Shown here: positions 29,291-39,700 of the stretch, piece after piece
Numbering within the stretch: position 1 is the stretch's first letter
Layout: each line of letters starts with the position of its first letter
Origin: Nannochloropsis salina CCMP1776
Taxonomy: Eukaryota > Sar > Eustigmatophyceae > Eustigmatales > Monodopsidaceae
Assembly (NCBI GenBank): GCA_004565275.1
Contig: SDOX01000021.1
Coordinates: 792,230 to 856,229 of the forward strand
DNA length: 64,000 bases
Direction: 5' to 3'
Position numbers and translations under genes: made by a program
The notes under the pieces: model-generated
Database searches by the model: none
What the model saw: the letters and a program-made list of their open reading frames with translations, nothing else
Told to the model about the DNA's origin: nothing

Positions 29291-30664
29291 TCATCTCCGT
29301 TTCGAAAGCTTGCGGGAATAGACCAGCCGATTGATGGCTGCTGAAAAGCGCTGCAGCAATTCCTCCTCTCCCGGCAAAGCCTCAGTCAACATTTTCCCCT
29401 CGGCATTTTCTCGCAAAATTTTGATCGTTCTGGCCCCGCTGTCCAGCTGAATGGACCACCGACCAGAGCCCTGCACCTTCAGGTCTTTCCCGACGAACTG
29501 CCAGACGATGTCGCTGCCGACGGCCGTGTTGATTACAATGGAGGGCTTGGGCGAGTTGAGCACGCGAGAGATGGCGAGCGTCGACAGGCCCGCACCGAAA
29601 TCATTCACCAGCCAGTCCTGCAACACATTCAAATCCACCCGCTCGCTGGCAGCCAGGACCTTCTCGAACACAGTCACGCCCCCCCGCGTGTCCAGACCTG
29701 CCATCAGTTGCTCCCAGTCACCCGCGCTTGGCGCTTGTCCCTCCAGACTCACCACAGAAAAATCTCCGATGCTATCAATAAGCCCCGATGCACGAATCAT
29801 GCTCTCAGCAAGGGCCGATCGCATGGTCGCCGCGTCTCGATTTCGTGAGAGAGAGCTCCCCAGAGCCAGCAAAATGTTTTGCTTCGCGAACGACTCCTCC
29901 AGCACAGGTTTTTGCAGCGGCCCTCCCACGAAAGGCAAGACTTGTACGGCGGCATTGGGACTCGTTGCAAGAGCGGGAGGTCCGAATAGACGCCCGTGCT
30001 GTGCCAACACAATGACAGCCGACCCGGGGCCGGAACTTCTCGCGGCCTCCACGACCTCCTTCGGGTCCACGCCTCTCGCGAAGATGTTCAGATTCAAGCC
30101 CCCTCCAACCCTTCCTGCTGCTGCCGTGTCATTGGCGTACGCGGCTATTACAATCTTGGTCAGCGGCCCGATGTTCGACAGTATTGTAGGTAGCGGCAGG
30201 TAGTTGCTAGGGTCTGCGCCTGCCTCCTCCTTCGGACCCTTATCAAGGCTGACGAGGGCAACCGAGGCTCCAGCCAAATCATCGGAGCCAATAGAGTCCA
30301 GGCTTTTGCGTGTGACTTGTACGTTTGGGGGCAGCAGCATAGCTGAAACGGGGTCGCTCGTCCCTGTTTCGAGTATGGCGCGCACTCTGACGCCTTCAAG
30401 TGTGGTTGCCATCTTTGCCGCAATCAGCTGAGCTGTCCCGTCTTCATACCCCACCACAACAGCTACTTTTCCCATGCCCTCCGCTGACATCATCACTAAG
30501 CTTTTCCCTGCCCTTATTGCACATGAATCCTTCAGCGTTGTCCGTGGTGGAGCTAGAAAGCCCCATGCTCCTTGTTGCAGCAAAGTCAGAACCGTGAAGG
30601 TCATAAAGCCCCACAATACTGAGAAATGCCTGTGCCATACACTTTGCCTTGTGCCTATCGACAT
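29291..30664 (-). CDS. plastid-type protein of unknown function
   Basis: A single exon of 457 residues from ATG 30664; an upstream in-frame ATG at 30721 would add 19 residues. From 30664 the leader is a textbook bipartite plastid signal: a hydrophobic core (FSVLWGFMTFTVLTLLQQGA), then WG-FLAPPRTT with Phe at the expected start of the transit part. The body has an N-terminal segment KVAVVVGYEDGTAQLIAAKM and a beta-alpha pattern resembling a nucleotide-binding fold, with two similar-looking halves (PNVQVTRKSLDSIG and NIFARGVDPKEVVEAARSSG). The C-terminus reads WQFVGKDLKVQGSGRWSIQL. I do not recognise a catalytic motif. It may be a Rossmann-like chloroplast protein conserved in algae, but no function can be assigned. 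Confidence 0.7.
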   Translation of the reverse strand: MSIGTRQSVWHRHFSVLWGFMTFTVLTLLQQGAWGFLAPPRTTLKDSCAIRAGKSLVMMSAEGMGKVAVVVGYEDGTAQLIAAKMATTLEGVRVRAILETGTSDPVSAMLLPPNVQVTRKSLDSIGSDDLAGASVALVSLDKGPKEEAGADPSNYLPLPTILSNIGPLTKIVIAAYANDTAAAGRVGGGLNLNIFARGVDPKEVVEAARSSGPGSAVIVLAQHGRLFGPPALATSPNAAVQVLPFVGGPLQKPVLEESFAKQNILLALGSSLSRNRDAATMRSALAESMIRASGLIDSIGDFSVVSLEGQAPSAGDWEQLMAGLDTRGGVTVFEKVLAASERVDLNVLQDWLVNDFGAGLSTLAISRVLNSPKPSIVINTAVGSDIVWQFVGKDLKVQGSGRWSIQLDSGARTIKILRENAEGKMLTEALPGEEELLQRFSAAINRLVYSRKLSKRR

Positions 30665-31281
30665 TTTTTTGCTCGCTATCACCGATTTGGATCCCAGCTT
30701 GTCCTCCCCGTCCTGTATCATGCATTGTTGACTTGAGTTTGATACCAGAAATGCTTCGAAAGCAGTCAGTCAGCATCCATGCGAGTGTTACAAAGGACGG
30801 GTCCGTGCGCCGACGCGCTTCCATGCAAATTTCATTGATGGGGGCTTAAAAGGAGACACCCCGCGGTACGCGATACCTTGAGACGGACGCCGGGAGACGG
30901 TGTAAAGCGGGTTCCCAGGGGCCAGCAAGGGGGGAGGTCGCTTCCTGCGGGGGCGACGGAGGCGAGCGCCTTCCGTCCATGTCCAGCCCCGCCCCGCCAG
31001 GCAGGTGTGATGCGGGCGTTGCATGCGTGGTCAGGCAGCGAGGAGAGCCTGAGACACCTGCGCCAACCACTGCTGCCTAACCCGTGCGCGGTGGTGGCCG
31101 GGCAAGTGCGTGTAAGGAGGGAGCCGGACATGGAGGCGAGGAGGATGAGAGTGCACCTCAAGGCTCTCCTCTTCTGCTGTCCACATCGCGCAAATAAAGA
31201 CCACCATCCTTTATATCATCGGAGCACATATCCTGTTGAATCACAGATCGACGTTTAAAAGAGTCGTCAATCCGCGACGAG
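30665..31281. promoter_or_regulatory. Divergent start region, plastid-type protein and IscU
   Basis: About 600 bp lie between two genes that face away from each other. The centre (30830-31130) is GC-rich, the end before IscU is AT-rich. Open frames across the GC-rich part look like chance. Confidence 0.4.
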
Positions 31282-32011
31282 ATGCTTTCGCAGGCTATTC
31301 GCGTCAACGCGGCGGCTACCGCAAGTGGATTCGTCCGCAGGCTCCCCCGGGGCTGGACTGGCATCGTACGTACTGAGAGCACTAGCCGGAGAGTCGGCAC
31401 CGATCGATTCCGCATGTTTGTCATCTTTACAGCTCAATTTATGTTGTGATGCGGGTCCTTTTTGCCTCGCGCCTGACGTCAACCCTCTGCGCTCCCTTCG
31501 AAACTTACAACTTCTCTCAGGCCGTGACAGGCTCGAGGAGGACGTATCATGAGAACATCGTGGACCACTACGAAAACCCGCGCAATGTTGGTTCGCTAGA
31601 CAAAACTGATCCGAATGTGGGCACGGTAGGTGAATGTGCCGAAGAGGTCTTAAATATTCTCGTATACTAACATCTTGATACACGCCTCCATAGGGCCTTG
31701 TGGGTGCGCCAGCCTGCGGCGATGTCATGAAACTTCAGATCCGGGTAGACGAGGATGGGAAAATCACCGAGAGCAAATTCAAGACCTTTGGATGTGGTTC
31801 GGCCATAGCGAGCAGCTCTGTGGCGACCGAGTGGCTGAAGGGGAAAACAGTGGAGGAGTGCATGGCCATCAAGAATACGGACATTGCCGCTCACCTCAAG
31901 CTTCCTCCTGTGAAGCTTCATTGCTCCATGCTTGCCGAGGATGCGATCAAGGCAGCTGTCAAGGATTTGGCTTCCAAGAAAGGGACGGAGGCTAGGGCCG
32001 CTGTTGCGTAG
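31282..32011 (+). CDS. ISCU: iron-sulfur cluster scaffold protein IscU
   Basis: Exons 31282-31365, 31521-31625 and 31694-32011 join in phase 0 across introns of 155 and 68 bp, giving 168 residues. The second intron carries a TACTAAC branch-point sequence. Exon 1 encodes a basic mitochondrial leader (MLSQAIRVNAAATASGFVRR). The mature part shows NIVDHYENPRNVGSLDK, then GLVGAPACGDVMKLQ, FKTFGCGSAIASSS and LPPVKLHCSMLAEDA. All three cluster-ligand cysteines and the LPPVK motif bound by the mitochondrial Hsp70 are present. The protein assembles Fe-S clusters with the cysteine desulfurase in the matrix. Confidence 0.96.
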
Positions 32012-32341
32012 AGGACAGCCAGGATGCGAGAGATACTTGCTTGACCTTGATGAGCGATATAATACGACGTGAAAAGAAGGTACTTGTTTACCATTTGGAG
32101 TAAGCTTGGATGTTATCATCCCGATTACATGAGAGACAAATTCTGACGCAAGGTGTGAGAGGCCACAAACGAGAGAAGGTGATCGCCTTGGGGGGGAGAG
32201 GCAGGAGGGCGAGGGAGGATTGTAAGTAAGCAAAGGAAGCAAAATGCGACGACTCACGCCGCTCGTGTGGGCTGTGACCATGTGTGGGGTTCAGCTCGGG
32301 AAAGTGTTTCTTTCACGGTGTGGGCAAGTGTCTGGGCGCTG
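32012..32341. other. Convergent 3' spacer
   Basis: It lies between the IscU stop and the stop of the GT32-like gene on the other strand. Nothing else was recognised. Confidence 0.5.
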
Positions 32342-33585
32342 TCACCCTCGGGTCTGCCAAGACCGGGCCCAGTGATGCACGGCGTAAGTCACTGCCGGTA
32401 CCGCGCCGGCAGCAGGCGGGCTGGGAGTGGCGACCGGTCGGTTGGGAATGGGGTAAAACCAGACAGGCGGGGCCAGCAGGACGATGCCCACCTCGTCCAC
32501 GTGACCCTGCTGCAGCACCAAGGCCGCCACCCCCCGTGTGAAGAGCCCCGGACCCGTGGCCTCGATCGTGACGAACGCCTCCAGCTCCCGTGCCGCTCGT
32601 GCCACCGCATGCTCTGCTGCCACAGCGTCGCTTCGTCCCAAAAAACTCAAGATTGTGGCCAGGCTGCTGCCCTGCGCGCGCGTGGGATGGTGCCGCGCCG
32701 ACACGGGCTTCGACTGCTCTCGGTTGATGCGGTCGATCATCTGTCTCAAGATGGGGTGCCCTGGGATCGAGCTACGAAGGCGCGAGGGGAGGAGGGACCA
32801 AGAGAGCAGTCATGAGTGTACCGTCCATGCCACATGAATCTATGAGGCAACGCACCCGATAATCCCGTTGTTGAGCTCCACAGTGCCCGTGTTCGAGAAG
32901 CCCGCATAGAACGACGGCCCTCGTTGCCCGTGAAGATCGTCCAGCGGTCGCACGCACTCCATATCCACATCCACATAGACGCCTCCGTGTCTCTCCAGAA
33001 GCTCGTACCTTAGTATGTCGGATTTCTGTCCGTAGTTTGGGGCCGCCGAGTATGCATGCTGGTTACGAAGGCAGATAGAGTCCACGTCTGCGTCTGTCCA
33101 CAGCCGGTGCGTCCAACCTTGCGGGCAGGAAAAAAATGACATCAAGTCCAAGACAGAACGGACATCCCTTTTAAATACCTACCGTCTTCCTCTGGGTGAT
33201 GTCGAAGCCATGTTGCGCGTAAAGCTTGAAATCGCTCGGGCAGCGGGGAGCCAAGCCATATGTGGTGAAAGACTCGAGGTATAGAAGAATTTGGTTGGAA
33301 ATATATCTTCCCTTCCAAGCCTCGGTGAAAATTTTCGAAATTAACAAGAGCTTTGCGTAAAAATGCTTCTTCTTTGGGAGTGTCCAGCCAGTATCCCCGT
33401 CGCAGGCGTAATTTGTCTGTAGTCCCGGCAACATCTTCCCGGTTTGTTGGCTCGTCCTTAAGGAATGAGTTGACATATTGCTGCAGGTGTTGAATTTGCG
33501 ACTGGTTCCTTGAATCCATTAAGTATTCAAATATGTCTGTGGTCGAATTCTCAAATAATTTAGTCGGAAAAAGTGCCGTGTGCAT
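32342..33585 (-). CDS. GT32-family glycosyltransferase (DXD sugar-binding type)
   Basis: Exons 33585-33183, 33117-32856 and 32771-32342 join across introns of 65 and 84 bp with matching phases, giving 364 residues from ATG 33585. Upstream codons to 33603 lack an ATG and an N-terminal anchor is missing, so a further 5' exon is possible. The core is typical of GT32: IPRVFHHIWLGSPLPERF, GWTHRLWTDADVDSICLRN, PNYGQKSDILRYELLERHGG, VYVDVDMECVRPLDDL (DXD), and across the second splice NNGIIGSIPGHPILRQMIDR. Members of this family transfer mannose, galactose or GlcNAc in the Golgi (OCH1, alpha-1,4-GlcNAcT and others). The donor sugar here is unknown. Confidence 0.85.
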
Positions 33586-34067
33586 ACGGAAGAAGCAACC
33601 CACTTAATTCTTGTTGGAGGGCCCATATATGCGGCAACCCTGCCAGCAAGGCCTCTGGATTTTATGCCCGCTCAATGCATGATGTGGCCGAAACATGCAG
33701 AGCGGCAGCATAACAAATGATCTTACAACTGTTGTCATGGATTGTGAATGAGCATAGAGATTTTCATGTGCGGTAATGAGCTCCCACTAACCTCCCGCTT
33801 CGGCCCGCGTACTAACAAGTACAATCGCACCTTTCGCGCTTACCGACTTTCTGTGGGCAAGTCTTGGAAAGACGGTATACCATATCTTCGTAAGAAAATG
33901 AATCATCATTTCTCTGCACAATTTGTGGCTTCTTCTTTCCTTTCAAACCTTTATTATCTAAAAAACCGAAGTAAAACATGTTTGTCATATCTGTTTTACA
34001 AATCTCTACCTATGTACCTCTAAATATTTCAATTTTAAATTCCTTCCTGAAGACCTTGAGCTTTCAT
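33586..34067. other. AT-rich spacer between tandem minus-strand genes
   Basis: It holds the 3' flank of the hydrolase gene and the 5' flank of the GT32-like gene. A possible first exon of the latter (hydrophobic anchor) was looked for between 33600 and 33750 but not placed with confidence. Confidence 0.45.
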
Positions 34068-35793
34068 TTACAATGCCTCTTCATCATCCGCCCCCCAGTC
34101 GCATGTGCGCTCCAACCATGTCGCTGCCAGTGCGACACCGCTGGCGCCGCCAGTCACCATGCGACCAAAAAAACCGTGTATTGTGTTTTCAAAGCGTACA
34201 AGGTCGACCACTGCCCCTGCCTTGCGAGCTCGATCAGCAAATGCTTCGCCCTCGTCCCTGAGCGGGTCGAGACCTGCAGTCATGACAAGCATGGGAGGCA
34301 TATTCTCAAAGACTTCTTGCGGCGCTCGCAACGGTGATACTAGAAAATGGTCCTGTTCCTCCGTCGGATTTGAAAGCTTAGCATTCCAAAAGGCCCTAAC
34401 CTGCTTTTGCGTCAGAAGGAATCCTTCGTGAAAAAGTTCACAAGATGCGCTTTCGCACCCGTAGTCCGTCGCGGGAACAACAGGCAAAATCCCGCAGAGA
34501 CGCGTCTTGGCGGCCCCAAGGGCCATAGCCGAGGCTATGGTCAGATGTCCGCCAGCGCTCTCTCCCGCAACTGCTACTTTTCTTGTATCCAAGCCGAAGT
34601 CTTGGCCGCGCTCCAGCAAAAATTCCAGAGCATCCATCGTGTCATCCACCTGCGCCGGATACTTGAACTCGGGAGCCAGTCGGTATTCGACGCTTGCAAC
34701 TACTGCCCCAGTCGCCTGTGCAGGTAAGATAAGAGTTTTATCAGCTACACTGCTTTGCTTCTAGGCGGCAGCAAGTTCAAAAGGTCAGAAGGACACAAAT
34801 ATCGGGGAGAGGGCCAGGGGAGGATAAGTCCTTCGTCGCAGGCGGCGCGCCTCCCACATTCCCACTTCCCATAATATGAGTCGCCCGATAGGTACTGACC
34901 GATGCAAGACGCCGTGCGATCTTGTCATCCGAAGCAATGCTGCCAATGGTCCACCCTCCGCCGTGGATCCAGACAAGCAGCTTGGACAGAGAGCCGCTTG
35001 AGCTATTTCTTTTACTTGCGTCGGCAGCGACCAAGGGGCGGAAGAGTCGGACAGGGATGTCATGATCGCCTTTGCTGGAGGGTACAAGAATGTCTTCCGT
35101 GCCAGCGATGGTTGGTGCCATGTTCAGGTGGTTGGCGAGGTCGAGACGGCGGCGGCTCCACGCGAGGCGCTCGAGGTCCGCGAAGTCATCCGAGTGGTCG
35201 ACTAAGGGGAAGAAATGACTAACTACGCACACAAATGCAGCCTGTATGCCTATTTGGTGAGACGACCAGAGCCGCCGCCAAGCGTGCAACAGTGGCAAGG
35301 CCAAGAGCAAAGAAAGAAGCAGGACTGCCCAGAACATAGCCCACGGCCGCCGGCTAACGTGAAGCTCATGGTAGCGTCGCCTTTGACGGTGAGTCTTGCG
35401 GCTTCGCGGGGTGCGCTCAGGCGTCCACATGAGTCGACGCTGTTGTGCAGGAGACAGCACCACTTTAGCCGAGAACGGTGGCGAATAAAGCGGGGTATTG
35501 CAAGAGCCACTTTGGACGCCGATAACCTCGTCCTCCGTACTCCCCTCCCCATCTTCCCACTCCAAGCTGAGCAGGCGGGAGCGACGGGCCCCGAAGATAG
35601 GAGATTTGGGACAAGATGTCTGTATCGGAGCGTCGGGGCTTGGCGCCCCCTCACCCTCCCGTGCGGCGACCTCCCCTTTTCCCCTCATGGCATCCTTTGC
35701 TTCATGTAGCGTAGCGACCCCACAGGGGGGATCTGGATTTGGGGATTTGCTCGAGCCTTCTTCTTCCCATCCCCGTCCGCCCATACGTTTCAT
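34068..35793 (-). CDS. alpha/beta hydrolase of the HSL/GDXG esterase-lipase family, membrane-anchored
   Basis: Exons 35793-34900 and 34715-34068 join across a 184-bp intron in phase 0, giving 513 residues. The N-terminal 140 residues are polar and Pro/Arg-rich, followed by a transmembrane segment (AMFWAVLLLSLLLALPLLHA). The hydrolase domain has the oxyanion motif LLVWIHGGGWTIGSI, then across the splice ASATGAVVASVEYRLAPEFK, the nucleophile elbow VAVAGESAGGHL, the acid region TAGLDPLRDEGEAF and the catalytic His in NTIHGFFGRM. HGGG plus GESAGG define the hormone-sensitive-lipase-like group that hydrolyses esters and acylglycerols. The membrane anchor and long cytosolic tail suggest action at ER or lipid-droplet membranes, which is an inference. 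Confidence 0.86.
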
Positions 35794-36707
35794 GCCTCGT
35801 TTGACTGATTGACTGGTCCACTGTAGCTCCGGCACAAGCTGAAGAGAGGGGGCTATCGGTGAAGAACAGTGCGCAGTCCTCCGACGGGTTTGGACCGCCC
35901 TGTAAACCAGAAAGGATGTCTTCGGTCAGTCACCACGATCGCAGAGTGAATGTTAAACCAAAGACCATGTGATTTTGCCAATTAAAAGGTTGGCAGGAAT
36001 TCTGCCCGAGGGATGTCGAGCACGGGCGAAGCACGAGGCGTGAAGTTGGAACAGTTGGTGGGCAGGGACCTGTCGTCCGGCGCGGGGCGCGGGCAGGGCG
36101 GCCGTTGAGAAAGAGGAGACCGGACAGGGCCTGGGGCCAGCCCGTCGCGCTGGCAGGCGCACCCAAACCGATCAGAGCACAGGGACGGGACGGTGGCTCT
36201 TATGCCAGTCGTGCGCGAGTACGACCATGTCAGGTGGCGCACTAGAAAGAAACGTTCTTTCCGGCAAGTGTTCTTTCCGGCGCAACATTTTGCAACGAAC
36301 ATATCGCCGCATTCAGCACCGCGGGCTTAACACATCTATTCGAATTATTGTGCATTATTAGACCGGACCTCTATCAGCATACATGCAGAGTGGTACAAGA
36401 TAAGTCTAGCTTAGTACGTCAATGCGTGTTATGCGGTGCATAGATTCCACAAAGTTGTCATGTCAAGAACACCTCTTCTCGCACCGATTGTGTGGGATAA
36501 GAAGCACGTAAAATTCAGGCTGAAGGCGACTAACAACTCAGCGAACGCACGATGTCGTTTTTTTCCTCTGCACACATAGGAGGACAGGAAAAAAGTGTGT
36601 TTGGATCTTAGGTGCCAGAGTGTCAATTTTGTCGTACGGTTTTCTTGAATTTGCGAGCGTGCTACTGTCGTAGCTGGGGGTTACCCAGTCCGGTGGTGTG
36701 GAAGGTG
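35794..36707. promoter_or_regulatory. Divergent start region, esterase and glucan synthase
   Basis: About 0.9 kb separate the hydrolase gene (minus) and the beta-glucan synthase gene (plus). A GC-rich part (36000-36200) is followed by an AT-rich part (36280-36460). An upstream in-frame GTG at 36612 precedes the glucan synthase ATG. No other gene was recognised. Confidence 0.45.
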
Positions 36708-39700
36708 ATGGATATGTCAGTGAAACATATAGAGCTGGCAACAATGGGAGTGACTGACTCGAAAGCGGTGTGGATGCACGTGGGCCAGATCGCGCTGGGT
36801 GTCTTCATCGGCGTGTGGGGTACTATATCTCGGGGATGGTAAGTACCTTTAATTGTTGCCTATCGAGCCGGGGAGGAATGGACTACGAATCACGGAGCCA
36901 TGCAACAGGGTATCAACCGGGGATGAATAAGAGTGGTTTTGTTTTTGAAGCTCCGTGTTGTCTCTTCTCTAAGCCGGACCTCTCAAGGCATTTCATCGCG
37001 GCCGACTGTAGATCTTACAGAATTTTCGTCTGGAAACCTCTCTATACTGCAAAATGTCAACAGGGCTTTCGCTGTTATGGGCGGCATGCTGGCCTATTTC
37101 TGGTGCGTCAGCTGGATGGAGCCCAATCTTTTCATCTCAGACGGCAGCGCCGCTGCTGCAGCAGACATCCCGCAGACAGCACTAGACGTGTTAAGCGGCA
37201 TCGTAATCCTTGCTGGCACGGCCACTGGGGCTGGCTTGATGCTCCTGTGGAGAAGCATCTCAATCGGAGTAATTTCTGGCTTCTTGACGTTGGCGCTGCT
37301 GATGCTGTTGGTGGGAGGCGCCTCTTTTGCTGGGGCCGCCTTCACGGGGCCCGTAGTCGTGCTTCTCGCCTGCCTCGCGGGGGTGGGAGCACTCTTACTT
37401 GCGTATCGGGGCAATCGTCTGTCCAAACAACGTATGAATGTGATCGTGACGTCTGCATTCGGGTCGCTGGTTCTTGCATGCTCGTATGATCCATGGGGCG
37501 CGAGGGATTTCTTGCTCGGAGACCTGGCCGCTGTCAGCGTCCTCGACTGGGCGGCCATCGGTCACTGTAGCCTTGAGAGGGGAGGCTGCCATCCGCGCGT
37601 CGCCCTAGGCATGTGGCTGGTCTCAACATTTTTCGCTTGCCTTGTTCAAGTGTACCTTGGAGGAGACCCCGAGCTCCGGCAGCAAGTCCTGGCTCTTCTA
37701 CGGCGCGACCACCACCCGTACCAGTCGCTGCCCGACGCACCGACCCGGAGGTCAGAGGCGTCGAAGCAGGAACCTGCAGCCATTCCCAAGCATCTCCGCC
37801 AAGACAGCAACAAATTCAAGCTAGCAGAGTTGGGGGTCAATATTTTGGATTTGCGGCATCCCGTGGATGCTGAAGAGGACGGTCGCTCCAGCAGCATGGA
37901 CGAAGAAGAGAGTAAGCTGAGCGCCACTCTCCTGTGTATGTTTGAGGAGATACAAGACGTCTTTGGTTTTCAGACCCACAGTGGCGTCAATCAGGTGGAG
38001 CATCTAGTCCTTCTGTTGCTGAGCCAGAAACGCTACGAGGATCCTGCCTACCGGGAGTTGATGCCGGCAGGGAAAGGACCCTTGAGCGACGAGGCGGTCG
38101 ATGCCGGTCCTGTGAAAATCCTCCACGACAAGTTGTTCAAGAACTACAAACGCTGGTGCGCCTCCTTGAAGGTTGCTCCCCATTTCGACACGATACCCCA
38201 CTCGGAAAGCCGCGGCACCTCGGCAAGTTGGAATGGCTCTGGCTTGGGCTCGACGGGAGGGAAGTGGTTCGAGAGAGAAGGGGCCAAGGTGAAAATGCAC
38301 AATCTGCTCTTATTCCTGCTTATCTGGGGCGAAGCTGGTAATCTTCGACACATGCCCGAGTGCATAGCGTGGCTATACCACACCACTGCTGCTTGTTTCA
38401 AGGGCTCCACCCTCCAGACCATCGAGGCCGTGGAGGAGGAGTACTTCCTCACCCACGCCGTCACGCCCATTTACGCGGTGGTGGCGGTGGACATGAAGAA
38501 AAGCAGGATGGACCACGTGGATAAGAAGAACTACGACGATTTCAACGAGTTCTTCTGGTCTCGCCAGTGTCTGGCCTACACATGGACGCCGGAGGACATG
38601 CCGGCCGTGCAGGCGGCGAGGGCCAAGAGAGCGGCGGGCGAGCATGCGCGACCCGGGGGGGGCGAGACCGATCTGATCGCCCGGGCGCTGAAGGGAAGCC
38701 CCAAGACATTCATGGAGAAGCGGTCCTGGCTCATGATCATGCTGGCTTTCCGGCGCCTCATCGACTTCCACGTGGTCACTTTCTTCATCCTGGCCGTGCA
38801 GGGCTTCTGGCTGAATTTGCAGTGGGACGATCCTTACTACTACCAGCTCATGTCCTCCGTGTTCATGCTCATGAACTCTCTGGGAATCTTCTGGGCTACC
38901 CTCGAGATATGGGCCACCATGCAGGATAAACAGAGTCCTTGCCCTCCTTTCGAGGTCCGAGGAGAGGCAAAACACGGCGTCATGCTGCGTCTCCTGACCC
39001 GCTTCGTCTTCTTGCTTTTCCAAGCCAGGTACTTCGGGCTTTCCTTAGAAGCTGATGGGCTCGATTTACTTCCTGATGAACGTTTAAGTGACAAATCGGC
39101 GCAGCTGGAGGCCTGGTGGATGTACGTGTGGATCTCTGTGGCCCTTCACTCAGTCTGGATCCTTGACTGCGTCTTCCAGGCCTGTCCGCCTCTCTCGACG
39201 CAAGTCTTTGAGACCCGCAACCACTACGTCAAGGCGCTGCTCGACATCATTTTCCCTCAGATGCGAACCTACACCGGCAAGCGTGTGCATGAGCCCTTCC
39301 ACAAGTGGTGCTTATATTTCCTGTTCTGGTCCGTCGTCATCACAGCCAAGATTTGTTTTTCGTACCAATTTGAAGTTTCTCCCCTGGCGCTGCCGGCTCT
39401 GGAACTGGCGGATGATCAGGTTAACTACCTCAATAAGAACCTGTACTTGACAATTTTATTGATCATAGTGCGGTGGCTGCCCTTTGTGGCCATCTACTCG
39501 TTGGACATGATTATTGTCTATTCCTTGGTCGCAGGCGTCGTGGGTTTATTGGTGGGTCTATACGAGAGACTCGGCCAGGTATGCGACTTCGCTGGGATTC
39601 GCGAGCACTTTATGCGCACGCCTGAGAGTTTTTACTCCCGTCTCATCTACAATTCTGAAGATCGTCGACCGAAACACAGTCGCAAGGCTTCCCACGTCTC

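Noticed and set aside
36933-37063. Start of the glucan synthase inside its own first intron
   Set aside because: The open frame runs through the intron by chance; the spliced exon 1 gives a continuous hydrophobic N-terminus and a strong GTAAGT donor.
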